A stretch of 64,000 nucleotides of DNA from Geoanaerobacter pelophilus (GCF_018476885.1 NZ_JAHCVJ010000005.1:248001-312000); one strand, 5' to 3'. Positions 52,201-61,496 are shown, numbered from the stretch's first letter. Notes: generated by a model not told the origin, from the sequence alone. A program made the numbers and translations.

Positions 52201-53347
52201 ATATGTCATACCTGTTGTAGTAGCTCTCTCCCTTGCTACGCTGACCGCTTGCTCCGGCAACGGTGAAGCCCGCAAGGAAGGGGTGCAGAAGCCGCCGGTT
52301 GCTGTGGAGGCAGGCACCATCGCACCAACGACCCTGGTTGAAGGGATTGAAGTGACCGGCAGTCTCGAACCGAAATTCTATGCCGATGTGAAGACCCAGA
52401 TCCCTGGTCTGGTAAAGCAGGTCTTTGTTACCGAATGGGTGCGGGTGAGAAAGGGTCAACCGTTGGCCAGGATCGATGTGGCAGAGACTGAGGCGATGGT
52501 AAAGCGTAGCGAGGCCAACGTTGAATCGGCAAAAGCCGGATTGGCCCAGGCCCAGGTGGCTGTAAGCAGGGCAGACCGCGAGCTGGCGAGAATCAGGAAA
52601 CTCAAGGAGTCGGGACTTGCCACCCAACAAGCGGTAGACGATGCCACTACCGAGTCTGACGCTGCGAAAGCACGGATAGATGCTGCCAAGGCCCAGATAC
52701 GTGCGGCGGAGGAAGAGGTGCGCCAGGGGAGGGCACGGCAAGGGAAAGGGCTTGTGGTCTCACCGCTGGATGGTGTTGTGGCGCTCCGCGAGGTCAATGT
52801 CGGTGATCTGGCAAGTGATGCCGCTGCAGGGAAGCCGATCTTCCGCATCGTTGACAACCGGTTGCTCAACCTGACAGTGACTCTTCCCTCATCAGAATCG
52901 GCACGGGCCAAGGTTGGCCAGCCATTGGAATTTACCGTTGATTCCCTGCCGGGCAAGCTGTTTACCGGCACAGTGATGTACGTCAACCCGGAGCTCAACT
53001 CCAGCGACCGTTCACTCAAGGTGATTGCAGAAGTGATCAATAACAACGACATTCTGAAGGGTGGGCTTTTTGCCAAGGGTAAGATTATTGCCGGTAAGCG
53101 GAACAATGTCATCCAGGTGCCGCGGCAAGCGCTCGCCACCTGGGACACTACAGCGAAGAAGGGTACCATGTTTGTGGTCGAAGGGGATAGCGCCCGCTTG
53201 CGTCAGGTTGTTACCGGAATCGTCACCGGTGACCTGGTCGAGGTCGTTACTGGGGTCAAGACCGGCGACCGATACGTGTCGCGCGGGGCTTTCAATCTCA
53301 AAGACGGTGACAAGGTGGCTCTTGCCGGAACAGGGAAACAGCAATGA
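52193..53347 (+). CDS. RND efflux periplasmic adaptor (membrane fusion protein)
   Basis: From ATG 52193 (AGGGAG upstream) this gives 384 residues. The N-terminus is a lipoprotein signal with lipobox LTAC (Cys near residue 19). The HlyD layout follows: beta-barrel and lipoyl half (VKQVFVTEWVRVRKGQPLARID), a long helical hairpin (about residues 100-185), and the second lipoyl half (VVSPLDGVVALREVNVGD). Such adaptors join the inner-membrane RND pump to the TolC channel. It overlaps tetR by 8 nt and the S4 gene by 4 nt. Confidence 0.95.
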   Translation: MNRYVIPVVVALSLATLTACSGNGEARKEGVQKPPVAVEAGTIAPTTLVEGIEVTGSLEPKFYADVKTQIPGLVKQVFVTEWVRVRKGQPLARIDVAETEAMVKRSEANVESAKAGLAQAQVAVSRADRELARIRKLKESGLATQQAVDDATTESDAAKARIDAAKAQIRAAEEEVRQGRARQGKGLVVSPLDGVVALREVNVGDLASDAAAGKPIFRIVDNRLLNLTVTLPSSESARAKVGQPLEFTVDSLPGKLFTGTVMYVNPELNSSDRSLKVIAEVINNNDILKGGLFAKGKIIAGKRNNVIQVPRQALATWDTTAKKGTMFVVEGDSARLRQVVTGIVTGDLVEVVTGVKTGDRYVSRGAFNLKDGDKVALAGTGKQQ

Positions 53348-53544
53348 AAATTGATACCGAATACCTAAAACTCGACAGTTTTCTTAAGGCAGTCAATGCC
53401 GTCGCTAGCGGCGGCGAGGCGAAAATGGCAATCCAGGACGGGTTCGTGATCGTCAACAACGAGGTTGAGACTAGGCGCGGCCGGAAATTGCGGCCTGGAG
53501 ACACGGTCGAAATTAAAGGCGGCGCGAGGTACAGCGTTGAATAA
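53344..53544 (+). CDS. Small S4-domain RNA-binding protein (YaaA/RlbA-like)
   Basis: This is a 66-residue stand-alone S4 domain: LKLDSFLKAVNAVASGGEAK, then AIQDGFVIVNNEVETRRGRKLRPGD. Proteins like YaaA or RlbA bind RNA and are usually near dnaA/recF or act in ribosome assembly. Here the gene lies inside an efflux operon, overlapping the adaptor gene by 4 nt (ATGA), an unusual setting. The transcript linkage suggests co-expression rather than a known shared function. Confidence 0.92.
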   Translation: MKIDTEYLKLDSFLKAVNAVASGGEAKMAIQDGFVIVNNEVETRRGRKLRPGDTVEIKGGARYSVE

Positions 53545-53566
53545 ACCGGCTAAAATGGGGGGCAGG

Positions 53567-54004
53567 ATGAGCAGCTACTGGTTGCTGGTACTGATGTTTT
53601 GCGGCGGGATGGCAGTCGCGGTCCAGCCGTCAATCAATGCCCGGCTGGCGCAGAAGGTCGGCGCTTTTGAGAGTTCTTTCATATCATTCGGCGTCGGGAC
53701 TTTGGTGTTGCTGGCTGTTGTGCTGTTGACCGGGCGTGGCGGGATCAGAGAGATCGCCACTGCGTCATGGTGGGAGTTGACCGGCGGTCTCTTCGGCGCC
53801 TTTTTTGTGACCCTCACCATTATTGTGGTGCCACGTATCGGCACGGTGGCGGTCATGGCCGGGGTTATTGCCGGGCAGCTGGCCACCGGGGTGCTACTGG
53901 ATCATTTCGGATTGTTCGGCTTACGGCAGGTCCCAATGGAGCCGAAGCGGCTGATCGGCATTGCGCTGCTCGCTGCCGGGGCAGCGTTGGTCCTGAGGAA
54001 GTGA
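53567..54004 (+). CDS. DMT-family small transporter (DUF606/YdcZ-like)
   Basis: From ATG 53567 (GGGGGG upstream) the protein has 145 residues and about five hydrophobic helices: SYWLLVLMFCGGMAVAVQPS, NARLAQKVGAFESSFISF, GTLVLLAVVLL, GAFFVTLTIIVVPRIG and TVAVMAGVIAGQLATGVLLDH. DUF606 proteins are half-size drug/metabolite transporters with unknown substrates. Alternative starts at 53555 or a TTG at 53537 would add a few residues. It lies in the efflux operon between the S4 gene and an unknown gene. Confidence 0.9.
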   Translation: MSSYWLLVLMFCGGMAVAVQPSINARLAQKVGAFESSFISFGVGTLVLLAVVLLTGRGGIREIATASWWELTGGLFGAFFVTLTIIVVPRIGTVAVMAGVIAGQLATGVLLDHFGLFGLRQVPMEPKRLIGIALLAAGAALVLRK

Positions 54005-54016
54005 ACAGGGGGAGTT

Positions 54017-54409
54017 ATGAGACCGTATCTTGTTTTTGTCTACAACGCTGACAGTGGTGTCTTCAACACGCTGACCGACATCGCACATAAGGTTTTTTCG
54101 CCGGAGACCTATTCCTGCAACCTGTGTGCTATCACCTACGGCAACTTCTCGATCCGTGCCGAGTGGAAGGAGTTCCTGGAATCGCTTGATGCTGATCTGG
54201 AATTCCTGCATCGGGACGAACTGCATAGCAGCTACGGGGTCGCTGGTGCGGAGCTGCCGGCGGTCTTCACCAGAAAAGGCGACGTCCTTAACCTGTGGAT
54301 CAAAGCGGCAGAGATCAACGGCTGCAGTACCATGGAAGAGTTGAAAACGCTGATACTAACACGGCTCGCCTCCGGTACGGCTGAACCTTCCCAGCTTTTC
54401 GGGGAGTAA
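54017..54409 (+). CDS. Conserved hypothetical protein in the efflux operon
   Basis: I do not recognise this 130-residue protein. The N-terminal half (LVFVYNADSGVFNTLTDIAHK, CNLCAITYGNF) looks like an alpha/beta fold with a CxxC pair, CNLC at residues 34-37, which recalls thioredoxin-like proteins. The middle has LEFLHRDELHSSYG and the rest is alpha-helical. No signal peptide. It is 12 nt after the DMT gene and has GGGGG before ATG, so it is translated efficiently. A redox-related role is only a guess. Confidence 0.75.
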   Translation: MRPYLVFVYNADSGVFNTLTDIAHKVFSPETYSCNLCAITYGNFSIRAEWKEFLESLDADLEFLHRDELHSSYGVAGAELPAVFTRKGDVLNLWIKAAEINGCSTMEELKTLILTRLASGTAEPSQLFGE

Positions 54410-54450
54410 TGCCGCCTGTCGCGAACAATAACCACGCAAGGAACCACTGA

Positions 54451-57400
54451 ATGATTCTCTCCGACCTCTCCATAAAGCGTCCCATATTTGCCACGGTCAT
54501 GATGCTGGCGCTCGTAACCCTGGGAATCTTCTCCTACAAGCGACTGGCAGTGGAGATGTTCCCCAATGTCGAGTTTCCGCTGATCTCGGTGGTAACAACC
54601 TTTCCCGGCGCTTCGCCGGAGACGGTGGAGCGGGAGATCTCCAAGCGGATCGAGGAATCGGTCAACCAGATCGCCGGGGTCAAGCATGTCTTTTCCACCT
54701 CCCGCGAAGGGGTTTCGACTGTCATGGTCCAGTTCCAGCTGGAGCAGAAGGTCAACGACTGTGCCCAGGAGGTGAGGGCCAAGATCGGCTCCATCCGTGG
54801 CAATCTGCCGCAGGGGATCGAGGAACCGATCATCCAGAAGCTGGATTTCAATGCCGCGCCGGTGGCGGCGCTTGCCGTGCAGTCCGACACGCTCTCTGCC
54901 CGGGAGCTGACAACGCTGGTGGACAAGAAGATCAAGAAACGGTTCGAGAGTGTTGCCGGGGTCGGCAAGGTAGAGATGGTTGGCGGGCAGAAGCGGGAGA
55001 TCACCGTTGACCTCGATCCGGTAAAGCTTGACTCGCTCGGCCTTGGGGTCAATGACGTGGTGAGTGGTATTCGCTCAGAAAACACCAATACCCCGCTGGG
55101 GCGGCTGACCAGGGGAACCGCAGAATACCCGATGCGGATCGACGGTAAGCCGGACAATGCTGGTGATTACCGGTTGATGCCGGTTGCTCAGCGGGGTGGG
55201 CGCCCCATTACGCTGGGCGAGATCGCTCAGGTAAACGACGGGGTCGAAGAAAAGCGGAAGCTGGCCCTGGTGAATGGCCGTCCGGCAATTGGTCTGGATA
55301 TCTACAAACAATCCGGCGGCAATGAGGTCGAGCTGGTCGATACCGTGAAAAATGTGATGCAGAAGGTGCAGAAGGAACTGCCGCCAGGGGTATCGCTGTC
55401 CATGGTTCGTGACGGCACTATCATGACCCGCGATTCGCTGGCCGACGTGGAGGAAACCCTGCTTATCGGCGGCATTCTCACCATCCTGATTGTCTTCTGC
55501 TTCATCAACTCCTGGCGTTCCACGGTGATTACCGGCGTGACTCTGCCGATCTCGGTAATCTCGGCCTTCATCATCATGAACGCTATGGGGATGACCCTTA
55601 ATGTCATGACTTTAATGGCCCTGTCGCTGGCGATCGGCATGCTGATTGACGATGCCATCGTGGTGCGGGAGAACATCGTTCGCCACCTGGAGATGGGTAA
55701 GGATCACATGGAGGCGTCGCGCTTCGGTACTGCCGAGATTGGACTGGCGGTGTTCGCCACTTCGATGTCGATTATCGCGGTCTTCATCCCGGTGGCGTTC
55801 ATGAAAGGGATCGTCGGCAGGTTCTTTTACCAGTTCGGCATCAGCGTGGCCTTTGCGGTGCTGGTCTCGCTCTTTGTCTCCTTCACCCTTGACCCGATGC
55901 TCTCCTCGCGCTGGAGCGATCCCTCCATTCACCTGCACGGCAAGCGGAAGGGGCTGGCGCGCTGGCTTGAGCTGTTCAACGACTGGTTTGATCTGACCTC
56001 CGACAAGTACCGTGGCGCCATCGGCTGGGCGCTCGATCATCGCAAGACGGTAATGCTTGCCGCTATGGCTGCCTTTGTCGGCGGGATCGTCATTTTCGGC
56101 ACCCTGGAGTCATCGTTCATGGCTCCGGAGGACAAGGGGGAGTTTCAGGTTGCCTTCAAAACGGCGCCGGATGCGTCCATGGCTGAGACCGAAGGTCGGT
56201 TGCAGGCGATTCTGGCTGGCATCAAAGATATCCCGGAGATTGACCACACCTACGCCACCATCGGCGCCGGCGACAGCGGCACGGTGCGGGACGGCCTTGT
56301 TTATCTGAAACTGAAGGAGCGTAAGGAGCGCAAAAGGAACCAGTTCGAACTGCAGCGGGTGGTGCGGGAGCGGTTCCAGCGGATAGCCGGTATTACCCTT
56401 TCCATCGAGGAAGTCGGGCAGATCGGCGGCGCCCAGAAGCCCCTCAATGTCAACCTCAAGGGTGATGATCTCCAGGTCTTGAAACAACTGGGGCAGCGGC
56501 TTAAGGAGGAGCTCTACAAGGTGCCGGGGATTGTCGATCTGGCTGTGACCCTGGAGCACGACATCCCCGAATACCGGTTGCGGGTGGATCGGGAAAAGGC
56601 GCTTTCTGCCGGGGTTACTACCAACGATATCGTCGGCACACTCAGCCGCCTGGTCGGGGGCGAAGCGATCAGTACCTACGAGGACGAGGACGGCGACGCA
56701 GTTGATGTCAGGGTCAGGCTGCCGGAAGCGTTGCGCAGGAACCCCGGTCAGGTAGCGGACCTCAAGGTTTCGCTTCCCGATAGCGGCGGTGCGACCAAGC
56801 TTGTCCCCCTGGCAAGCCTGGTAACGACCCGCGTTGCAACCTCTCCGACAGAGATCAACCGGCGTGACCTTGCCCGCCAGGTTACGGTATCGGCCAATCT
56901 CGACAAGCTGCCGATCGGCACGGCAGTCAAGCATGTCGAAGCCGCTGCCAAGCGGATCAACATGCCTCCCGGCTATTCGGTAAACCTCTCCGGCGAGGCT
57001 GAGGACATGGCTGAATCGTTCGGCTACATGGGGGAGTCGCTGCTGCTGGCGGTGATCTTTGTCTTCCTTATTCTGGCGGCCCAGTTCGAGTCGTTTTTCG
57101 AGCCGTTTGCCATCATGTTGTCGCTGCCGCTCTCCATTGTCGGCATGGCCGGGATGCTTAAGATTACCGGCGATACCGTCAACATCATGTCACTGATCGG
57201 CCTGATCATGCTCATGGGGCTGGTGACCAAGAACGCAATCCTGCTGGTGGATTACGCCAAGGTGCTGCAAAAGCGGGACGGCATGGCGCGCCGCGATGCC
57301 GTCATTATGGCCGGGCGCACCAGGTTACGACCGATCGTCATGACCACGCTGGCCATGATCTTCGGCATGATGCCGCTCTTCTTCGGCATTGGTGCCGGAG

Positions 57401-57555
57401 GGGAAGGTCGGGCCCCGATGGCGCGCGCCGTTGTCGGCGGCCTGTTGACCTCGACGCTGCTGACCCTGCTGGTGGTGCCGGTGATGTACACCTACATGGA
57501 TGATCTTGGCGGCTGGCTGAAGCGGAAGTGGCGGGGAGAGCATGCCAACCGTTGA
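54451..57555 (+). CDS. RND-family multidrug efflux permease (HAE-1/MdtB-like)
   Basis: This 1034-residue protein has the 12-helix RND layout with two large periplasmic loops. Family features include ISDLSIKRPIFATVMMLAL-like first helix (ILSDLSIKRPIFATVM), the GASPETVEREISKRIEE loop and the conserved charged helix IGMLIDDAIVVRENIVR, with Asp-Asp for proton relay. The second half ends with LMGLVTKNAILLVDYAKVL. It pumps substrates from the inner membrane or periplasm out through TolC, driven by proton flow. Substrates cannot be told. The 3' end overlaps pabB by 14 nt. Confidence 0.96.
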   Translation: MILSDLSIKRPIFATVMMLALVTLGIFSYKRLAVEMFPNVEFPLISVVTTFPGASPETVEREISKRIEESVNQIAGVKHVFSTSREGVSTVMVQFQLEQKVNDCAQEVRAKIGSIRGNLPQGIEEPIIQKLDFNAAPVAALAVQSDTLSARELTTLVDKKIKKRFESVAGVGKVEMVGGQKREITVDLDPVKLDSLGLGVNDVVSGIRSENTNTPLGRLTRGTAEYPMRIDGKPDNAGDYRLMPVAQRGGRPITLGEIAQVNDGVEEKRKLALVNGRPAIGLDIYKQSGGNEVELVDTVKNVMQKVQKELPPGVSLSMVRDGTIMTRDSLADVEETLLIGGILTILIVFCFINSWRSTVITGVTLPISVISAFIIMNAMGMTLNVMTLMALSLAIGMLIDDAIVVRENIVRHLEMGKDHMEASRFGTAEIGLAVFATSMSIIAVFIPVAFMKGIVGRFFYQFGISVAFAVLVSLFVSFTLDPMLSSRWSDPSIHLHGKRKGLARWLELFNDWFDLTSDKYRGAIGWALDHRKTVMLAAMAAFVGGIVIFGTLESSFMAPEDKGEFQVAFKTAPDASMAETEGRLQAILAGIKDIPEIDHTYATIGAGDSGTVRDGLVYLKLKERKERKRNQFELQRVVRERFQRIAGITLSIEEVGQIGGAQKPLNVNLKGDDLQVLKQLGQRLKEELYKVPGIVDLAVTLEHDIPEYRLRVDREKALSAGVTTNDIVGTLSRLVGGEAISTYEDEDGDAVDVRVRLPEALRRNPGQVADLKVSLPDSGGATKLVPLASLVTTRVATSPTEINRRDLARQVTVSANLDKLPIGTAVKHVEAAAKRINMPPGYSVNLSGEAEDMAESFGYMGESLLLAVIFVFLILAAQFESFFEPFAIMLSLPLSIVGMAGMLKITGDTVNIMSLIGLIMLMGLVTKNAILLVDYAKVLQKRDGMARRDAVIMAGRTRLRPIVMTTLAMIFGMMPLFFGIGAGGEGRAPMARAVVGGLLTSTLLTLLVVPVMYTYMDDLGGWLKRKWRGEHANR

Positions 57556-59284
57556 ACCCCTGGTAATGCTTGACAGCACAGGGGATGGTGAATATCCGGC
57601 GTCATACCGTTTTGCCGGTCATGCCGGAACCTTTGTCGCCACTCTTCCTGCTGAGGTTCAGCCGCTGTTGGCCGAGTTGGAGGCCGCTACCCAACAGGGG
57701 CTGCATGCCGTAGGTTTTTTGGCTTATGAAGCTGCGTCGGCCATCAACCCGGTATTGCCCGCTGTGCCGCCAGTACCGGGATTGCCGCTGGCCTGGTTTG
57801 CCCTGTTTCGGGAGCGCCACCAAGTGCCGGCAGCGAGCGGAGCTCAGGAGGGCATTGCCCCTAAACTGCAGCCCGGTCTGGGGGCGTCGGATTACGCAAA
57901 CGCAGTGGCGGACATCCGTCGGCTTATTGCTGCGGGAGACTGCTATCAGATTAACTATACCTTTCCGTTATCCGGTGTAGCGGATTGCGATCCTGTTGCG
58001 TTTTACCGGCACCTGCTGGCAGCACAGCGCCCATCGTTCGGGGCTTTTCTCGACACTGGCCGCTTTGCCGTTCTGTCGGCATCGCCGGAACTTTTTTTTG
58101 CCAGGCGCGGCGCCAAGATCGTTACTCGGCCGATGAAAGGGACTGCGCCGCGTGGTCGCTTCCCGGCAGAAGACCGGGAGCAGATCGAGCGCCTCTGCCA
58201 TAGCCAGAAAGAGCAGGCGGAAAACCTGATGATCGTTGACCTGCTGCGCAACGATCTGGGCATGATTGCGGAAACCGGGTCGGTTGAGGTTCGGGAGCTT
58301 TTTGCCTGCGAGAGCTATCCAACCCTGCATCAGCTGACCTCGACAGTCACGGCGCGCTTACGTGACGATGTCGGCCTGTCAGAGCTGCTGGCGGCTCTGT
58401 TCCCGTGCGGTTCGGTCACCGGTGCGCCAAAGCGGCGGGCCATGGAGCATATTGCTTCATTAGAGGGGGGTGCCCGCGGCGTTTATTGTGGCGCTATCGG
58501 TCACCTGGGGCCGGGAGGGGAAGCAACCTTTAGCGTGGCGATCAGGACTCTCCTGCTTGACCGGCAAACCGACACCGCAACCATGGGTGTGGGGAGCGGC
58601 ATCACCTGGGATGCCGAGCCACTGGCGGAATACGCCGAGTGCCTTACAAAGGGGAAATTTCTGACCAGCGCGCCTGCTCCCGGCTTGATCGAATCGCTAC
58701 GCCTGGAAAACGGTTGCTATCACCGCTTGGAGCGCCATTTGGCCCGCATGGCCTGGAGTGCCGGTCGGCTTGGGCATCCCTTTATGGCAGCTACTGCCCG
58801 AGATCTGCTGTTGGCCCATGCAGCCGTGGTTAGCGGTACCCGTAAAGTTCGGCTCTTGCTGTCATCCCATGGTGAGCTTTCCGTAGCATCCCAGCAGCTG
58901 GAGGACAATGACAGCCGGCCATTGCGGCTCGCCATTGCCGAAGAAGCGGTAGATCCTGCTGATCCGTTGCTCTACTTGAAAACCGACCGCCGCGAACGCT
59001 TTGAACGGGCACGACAGCAGCGGCCTGATGTGGATGAGCTGCTGTTCTGTAACTTGCGGGGGGAATTAACCGAAGGAACCTACCACTCGCTGGTGCTGCG
59101 CTTCGGCGATCGCCTGGTCACGCCGCCGCTCTCTGCCGGGTTGCTGCCAGGAACGCTGCGCGAGGAGCTCCTGGAACAGGGAAAGATCAGCGAGCAGACC
59201 ATTATTGTTGAAGATCTACATGCGGCCGATGATATCTGGTTGATCAACTCGGTTCGCGGCTGGCGGCGGGCAATCATCGCCTGA
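57542..59284 (+). CDS. pabB: PabB-PabC fusion: aminodeoxychorismate synthase I plus aminotransferase-IV-type lyase
   Basis: The 580-residue protein joins two enzymes of p-aminobenzoate synthesis. The first part (about 1-375) is PabB-like, with the active-site Lys in RPMKGTAPRG and the PCGSVTGAPKRRAMEHI motif. The second part (about 385-580) is a class IV aminotransferase fold with the PLP-Lys region LYLKTDRRE and the ELTEGTYHSLVL segment. They convert chorismate and glutamine-derived ammonia to 4-aminobenzoate. It starts 14 nt inside the RND permease gene with GGGGAGAGC upstream, so folate synthesis is transcriptionally tied to efflux here. Confidence 0.93.
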   Translation: MPTVEPLVMLDSTGDGEYPASYRFAGHAGTFVATLPAEVQPLLAELEAATQQGLHAVGFLAYEAASAINPVLPAVPPVPGLPLAWFALFRERHQVPAASGAQEGIAPKLQPGLGASDYANAVADIRRLIAAGDCYQINYTFPLSGVADCDPVAFYRHLLAAQRPSFGAFLDTGRFAVLSASPELFFARRGAKIVTRPMKGTAPRGRFPAEDREQIERLCHSQKEQAENLMIVDLLRNDLGMIAETGSVEVRELFACESYPTLHQLTSTVTARLRDDVGLSELLAALFPCGSVTGAPKRRAMEHIASLEGGARGVYCGAIGHLGPGGEATFSVAIRTLLLDRQTDTATMGVGSGITWDAEPLAEYAECLTKGKFLTSAPAPGLIESLRLENGCYHRLERHLARMAWSAGRLGHPFMAATARDLLLAHAAVVSGTRKVRLLLSSHGELSVASQQLEDNDSRPLRLAIAEEAVDPADPLLYLKTDRRERFERARQQRPDVDELLFCNLRGELTEGTYHSLVLRFGDRLVTPPLSAGLLPGTLREELLEQGKISEQTIIVEDLHAADDIWLINSVRGWRRAIIA

Positions 59285-59309
59285 CACTATTTTTCGGAGA
59301 TTGGATCTC

Positions 59310-60611
59310 ATGCAAAGCCATCTGAAACTATGGGCCATCGCCCTCTGTATCTCGTTTACCCTGGTCAAGGTCGACCCGGTCCTGTGCACCGAAACCCGCA
59401 TTGTGACGCTTGATCAGGCCGTTGCTATTGCCCTGGAAAAAAATCGCGATATCCTCAAGGCGCGAGAATATGCCAACTATGTCCAGGGGCGGTATGTCGA
59501 GGAGCGGGCCGCAGCACTGCCGCATTTTTCCCTCGATGCTGCTGCCTCAGTTGCGCGAGACGACAGCACCAGACTGCTCGCCCCGGTTGACCGTCAATAC
59601 AGCCGTACTGTGGATCTCTCGGTCTCGCAGGCCCTGTTTACCTGGGGCAAGATCGGGGCCGCGATCCGCGCTGCCGAGGTTGGGCTGAAAACCGCCGACG
59701 AGCAGCTGCGACTTTATCGGCAGGCAGCCCAGCGCGATGTCTCACTTGCCTTTTACGATATCCTGCTGGCCAAGGAGCTGAGCCGCCTTGCCCAGCAAAA
59801 CCTCGAACAGAAGCAGCGGTTGCAGGACGAGGCCCACAAGCGCTTCAGCGCCGGGGTGGCCACTGATTACGACGTGCTTGCCGCCGACGTTGCCGTGGAA
59901 AACGCCCGGCCGGAGGTGATCCGCACGGTAAACACGGTGCGGACGGCACGCGACAGGTTGCGCTTCCTGCTGGCCCTCGACGCTGAGGATGTCGATGTGG
60001 CAGGAAAACTGGAACCTGCTGCCGTAGAGGTCGCTTCGTACGAGGTTGCCTTTGCCACGGCCGACCGGAGCAGGCCGGAACTGGTCGACCTTCGCCACCG
60101 CAAAGGAATATACGGCGAACTGGTGACCATTGCCGATGCGGAGAACAAGCCGAGGCTGGATCTGAAAGGCGGCGCCGGCTGGCATCACCTGGATACCTTT
60201 GGCCGCGACCAGGATGGTGCAGCCTGGAACCTGGGGGTCTATCTGAGCTTCCCCTTCTTCGACGGTCTGAAGACCTCGGGCAAGGTGCAGCAGGCCAGAA
60301 GCGACCTGCGAACCAAGGAGCTGGAGGAGGCGAAACTACGGGACTCGATTGCCCTAGAGACCCGCAATGCCTTGAATGCCGTGCGCGAGTCGTCCGAGAT
60401 CACGGCAGCCATCTCCGGAACGGTTCGTCAGGCAGAACGGCTGTTGCAGATGGCAGAAAAAGGTTATGAATACGGGGTCAAGATCAGGCTGGAAGTGGAT
60501 GACGCGCAGCTGAACCTGCTGCAGGCCCAGAGTAATCTCGCCAAGGCGCAACGCGACTATCTGTCATCGCTGGTAAACCTGCAATGGACCATGGGTGTGC
60601 TTGGCGAGTAA
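59310..60611 (+). CDS. TolC-family outer-membrane efflux channel
   Basis: From ATG 59310 (GGAGA 9 nt upstream) the protein has 433 residues with a signal peptide (about 1-27). The TolC fold has two related halves of long helices and short barrel strands (VTLDQAVAIALEKNRDILKAREYAN, ASVARDDSTRLLAPVDRQYSRTVDLSVSQALFTWGK is one strand-rich stretch in parts, and PRLDLKGGAGWHHL starts the second half). It forms the exit duct for the RND pump. It is the last gene of the operon; a long hairpin follows. Confidence 0.93.
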   Translation: MQSHLKLWAIALCISFTLVKVDPVLCTETRIVTLDQAVAIALEKNRDILKAREYANYVQGRYVEERAAALPHFSLDAAASVARDDSTRLLAPVDRQYSRTVDLSVSQALFTWGKIGAAIRAAEVGLKTADEQLRLYRQAAQRDVSLAFYDILLAKELSRLAQQNLEQKQRLQDEAHKRFSAGVATDYDVLAADVAVENARPEVIRTVNTVRTARDRLRFLLALDAEDVDVAGKLEPAAVEVASYEVAFATADRSRPELVDLRHRKGIYGELVTIADAENKPRLDLKGGAGWHHLDTFGRDQDGAAWNLGVYLSFPFFDGLKTSGKVQQARSDLRTKELEEAKLRDSIALETRNALNAVRESSEITAAISGTVRQAERLLQMAEKGYEYGVKIRLEVDDAQLNLLQAQSNLAKAQRDYLSSLVNLQWTMGVLGE

Positions 60612-60643
60612 CTGGGTAGTGTTAGACACCTAGATAAATTAAA

Positions 60644-60705
60644 AGGGGGATAGGTTTAACCTTACCTGCCTAGACTGGCAAGAGCAGTATATCCCTATTC
60701 CCCCT
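60644..60705. terminator. Long imperfect hairpin between convergent tolC-like and PEP-CTERM genes
   Basis: AGGGGGATAG (60644-60653) pairs with CTATTCCCCCT (60695-60705) with one bulged T, and A/T-rich sequence lies on both outer sides. It probably terminates both genes. The 41-nt loop is longer than usual. Confidence 0.5.
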
Positions 60706-60749
60706 AAAATTATTGTTTAGATCAGTTGAAACTGCTTATAAGGGCATGC

Positions 60750-61376
60750 TTATCCCCGTTTTTTTCGTTTCCAGATTGCCAGGCCAGTGAGCCCGGCACT
60801 AAGGAGCAGAATCGTTGCAGGTTCTGGAACTGGTTCAGAGTTGGTTGTTATACGTAATTCGGAATAGTCGATTGAATATCCGTCAGAAAATTCAGGGGTG
60901 TTAATGTTAAGCAGGATCGTATCGAAACCGGTCAGCAGGTTAACGGGAACCGTGAATACAAAAGTTCTGACTTCCTGAAAGGCATTTTGGGAACTATTTG
61001 TAGTAAACTGGCCAATATTTGTTCCATTGAAAAAGACATTCCACGGGCCACGATCATCTGCTATACCTGCCGTTAAAATTTGCAATTCCGCGCTAAGCGC
61101 AGAACCGGCAAGGGTGTAACTGTGATTGTAGGTCGTCGCCACATCCGCATCCCATTTATCGGTGAAAGCCGGATCACCTGCGTCCTGATAGCTGCTGGGA
61201 AAACCAAACACCCCGCCGAGTTGAGTCTGCCACAAAGTGCCATCAGCGCAAGAGCCGCCTAAGCCGAAACAGTCCTTGTCTCCAACCATGCTATCAATGG
61301 TAGTTGCCCCTGCGAGGCCTCCGATTGATAATAGTACACAGGCAAATAAAGGCACTAATAATTTTGATAACCGCAT
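60750..61376 (-). CDS. PEP-CTERM sorting-signal protein
   Basis: The start is the ATG complementary to 61374-61376 with AAGGGGG upstream. The 208-residue protein has an N-terminal signal peptide ending near AGATT. The mature part starts with a Cys-containing loop (DCFGLGGSCADG), is rich in Thr/Ser/Asn beta strands, and closes with the sorting signal PVPEPATILLLSAGLTGLAI followed by a basic KRKK tail. PEP-CTERM proteins are cut and anchored by exosortase, often with exopolysaccharide. No exosortase gene is in the window. A sigma-54 promoter precedes it. Confidence 0.93.
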   Translation of the reverse strand: MRLSKLLVPLFACVLLSIGGLAGATTIDSMVGDKDCFGLGGSCADGTLWQTQLGGVFGFPSSYQDAGDPAFTDKWDADVATTYNHSYTLAGSALSAELQILTAGIADDRGPWNVFFNGTNIGQFTTNSSQNAFQEVRTFVFTVPVNLLTGFDTILLNINTPEFSDGYSIDYSELRITTNSEPVPEPATILLLSAGLTGLAIWKRKKRG

Positions 61377-61419
61377 GAAATCCCCCTTGATGTCACTTAA
61401 TATAACAGCTCTAATATGC

Positions 61420-61435
61420 AAGCAATAGGCGTGCC
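61420..61435 (-). promoter_or_regulatory. Sigma-54 (RpoN) promoter of the PEP-CTERM gene
   Basis: On the minus strand GGCACG (61430-61435) and TTGCTT (61420-61425) give the -24 GG and -12 GC 12 nt apart, close to the consensus TGGCACG-N4-TTGCW. It lies about 45 nt upstream of the start codon. Confidence 0.75.
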
Positions 61436-61496
61436 GCTGGTAAAATGCTAAAAATTTCAAGTAATTGCTGTTTGTGAAGAGCGGTGAATATTAGTA

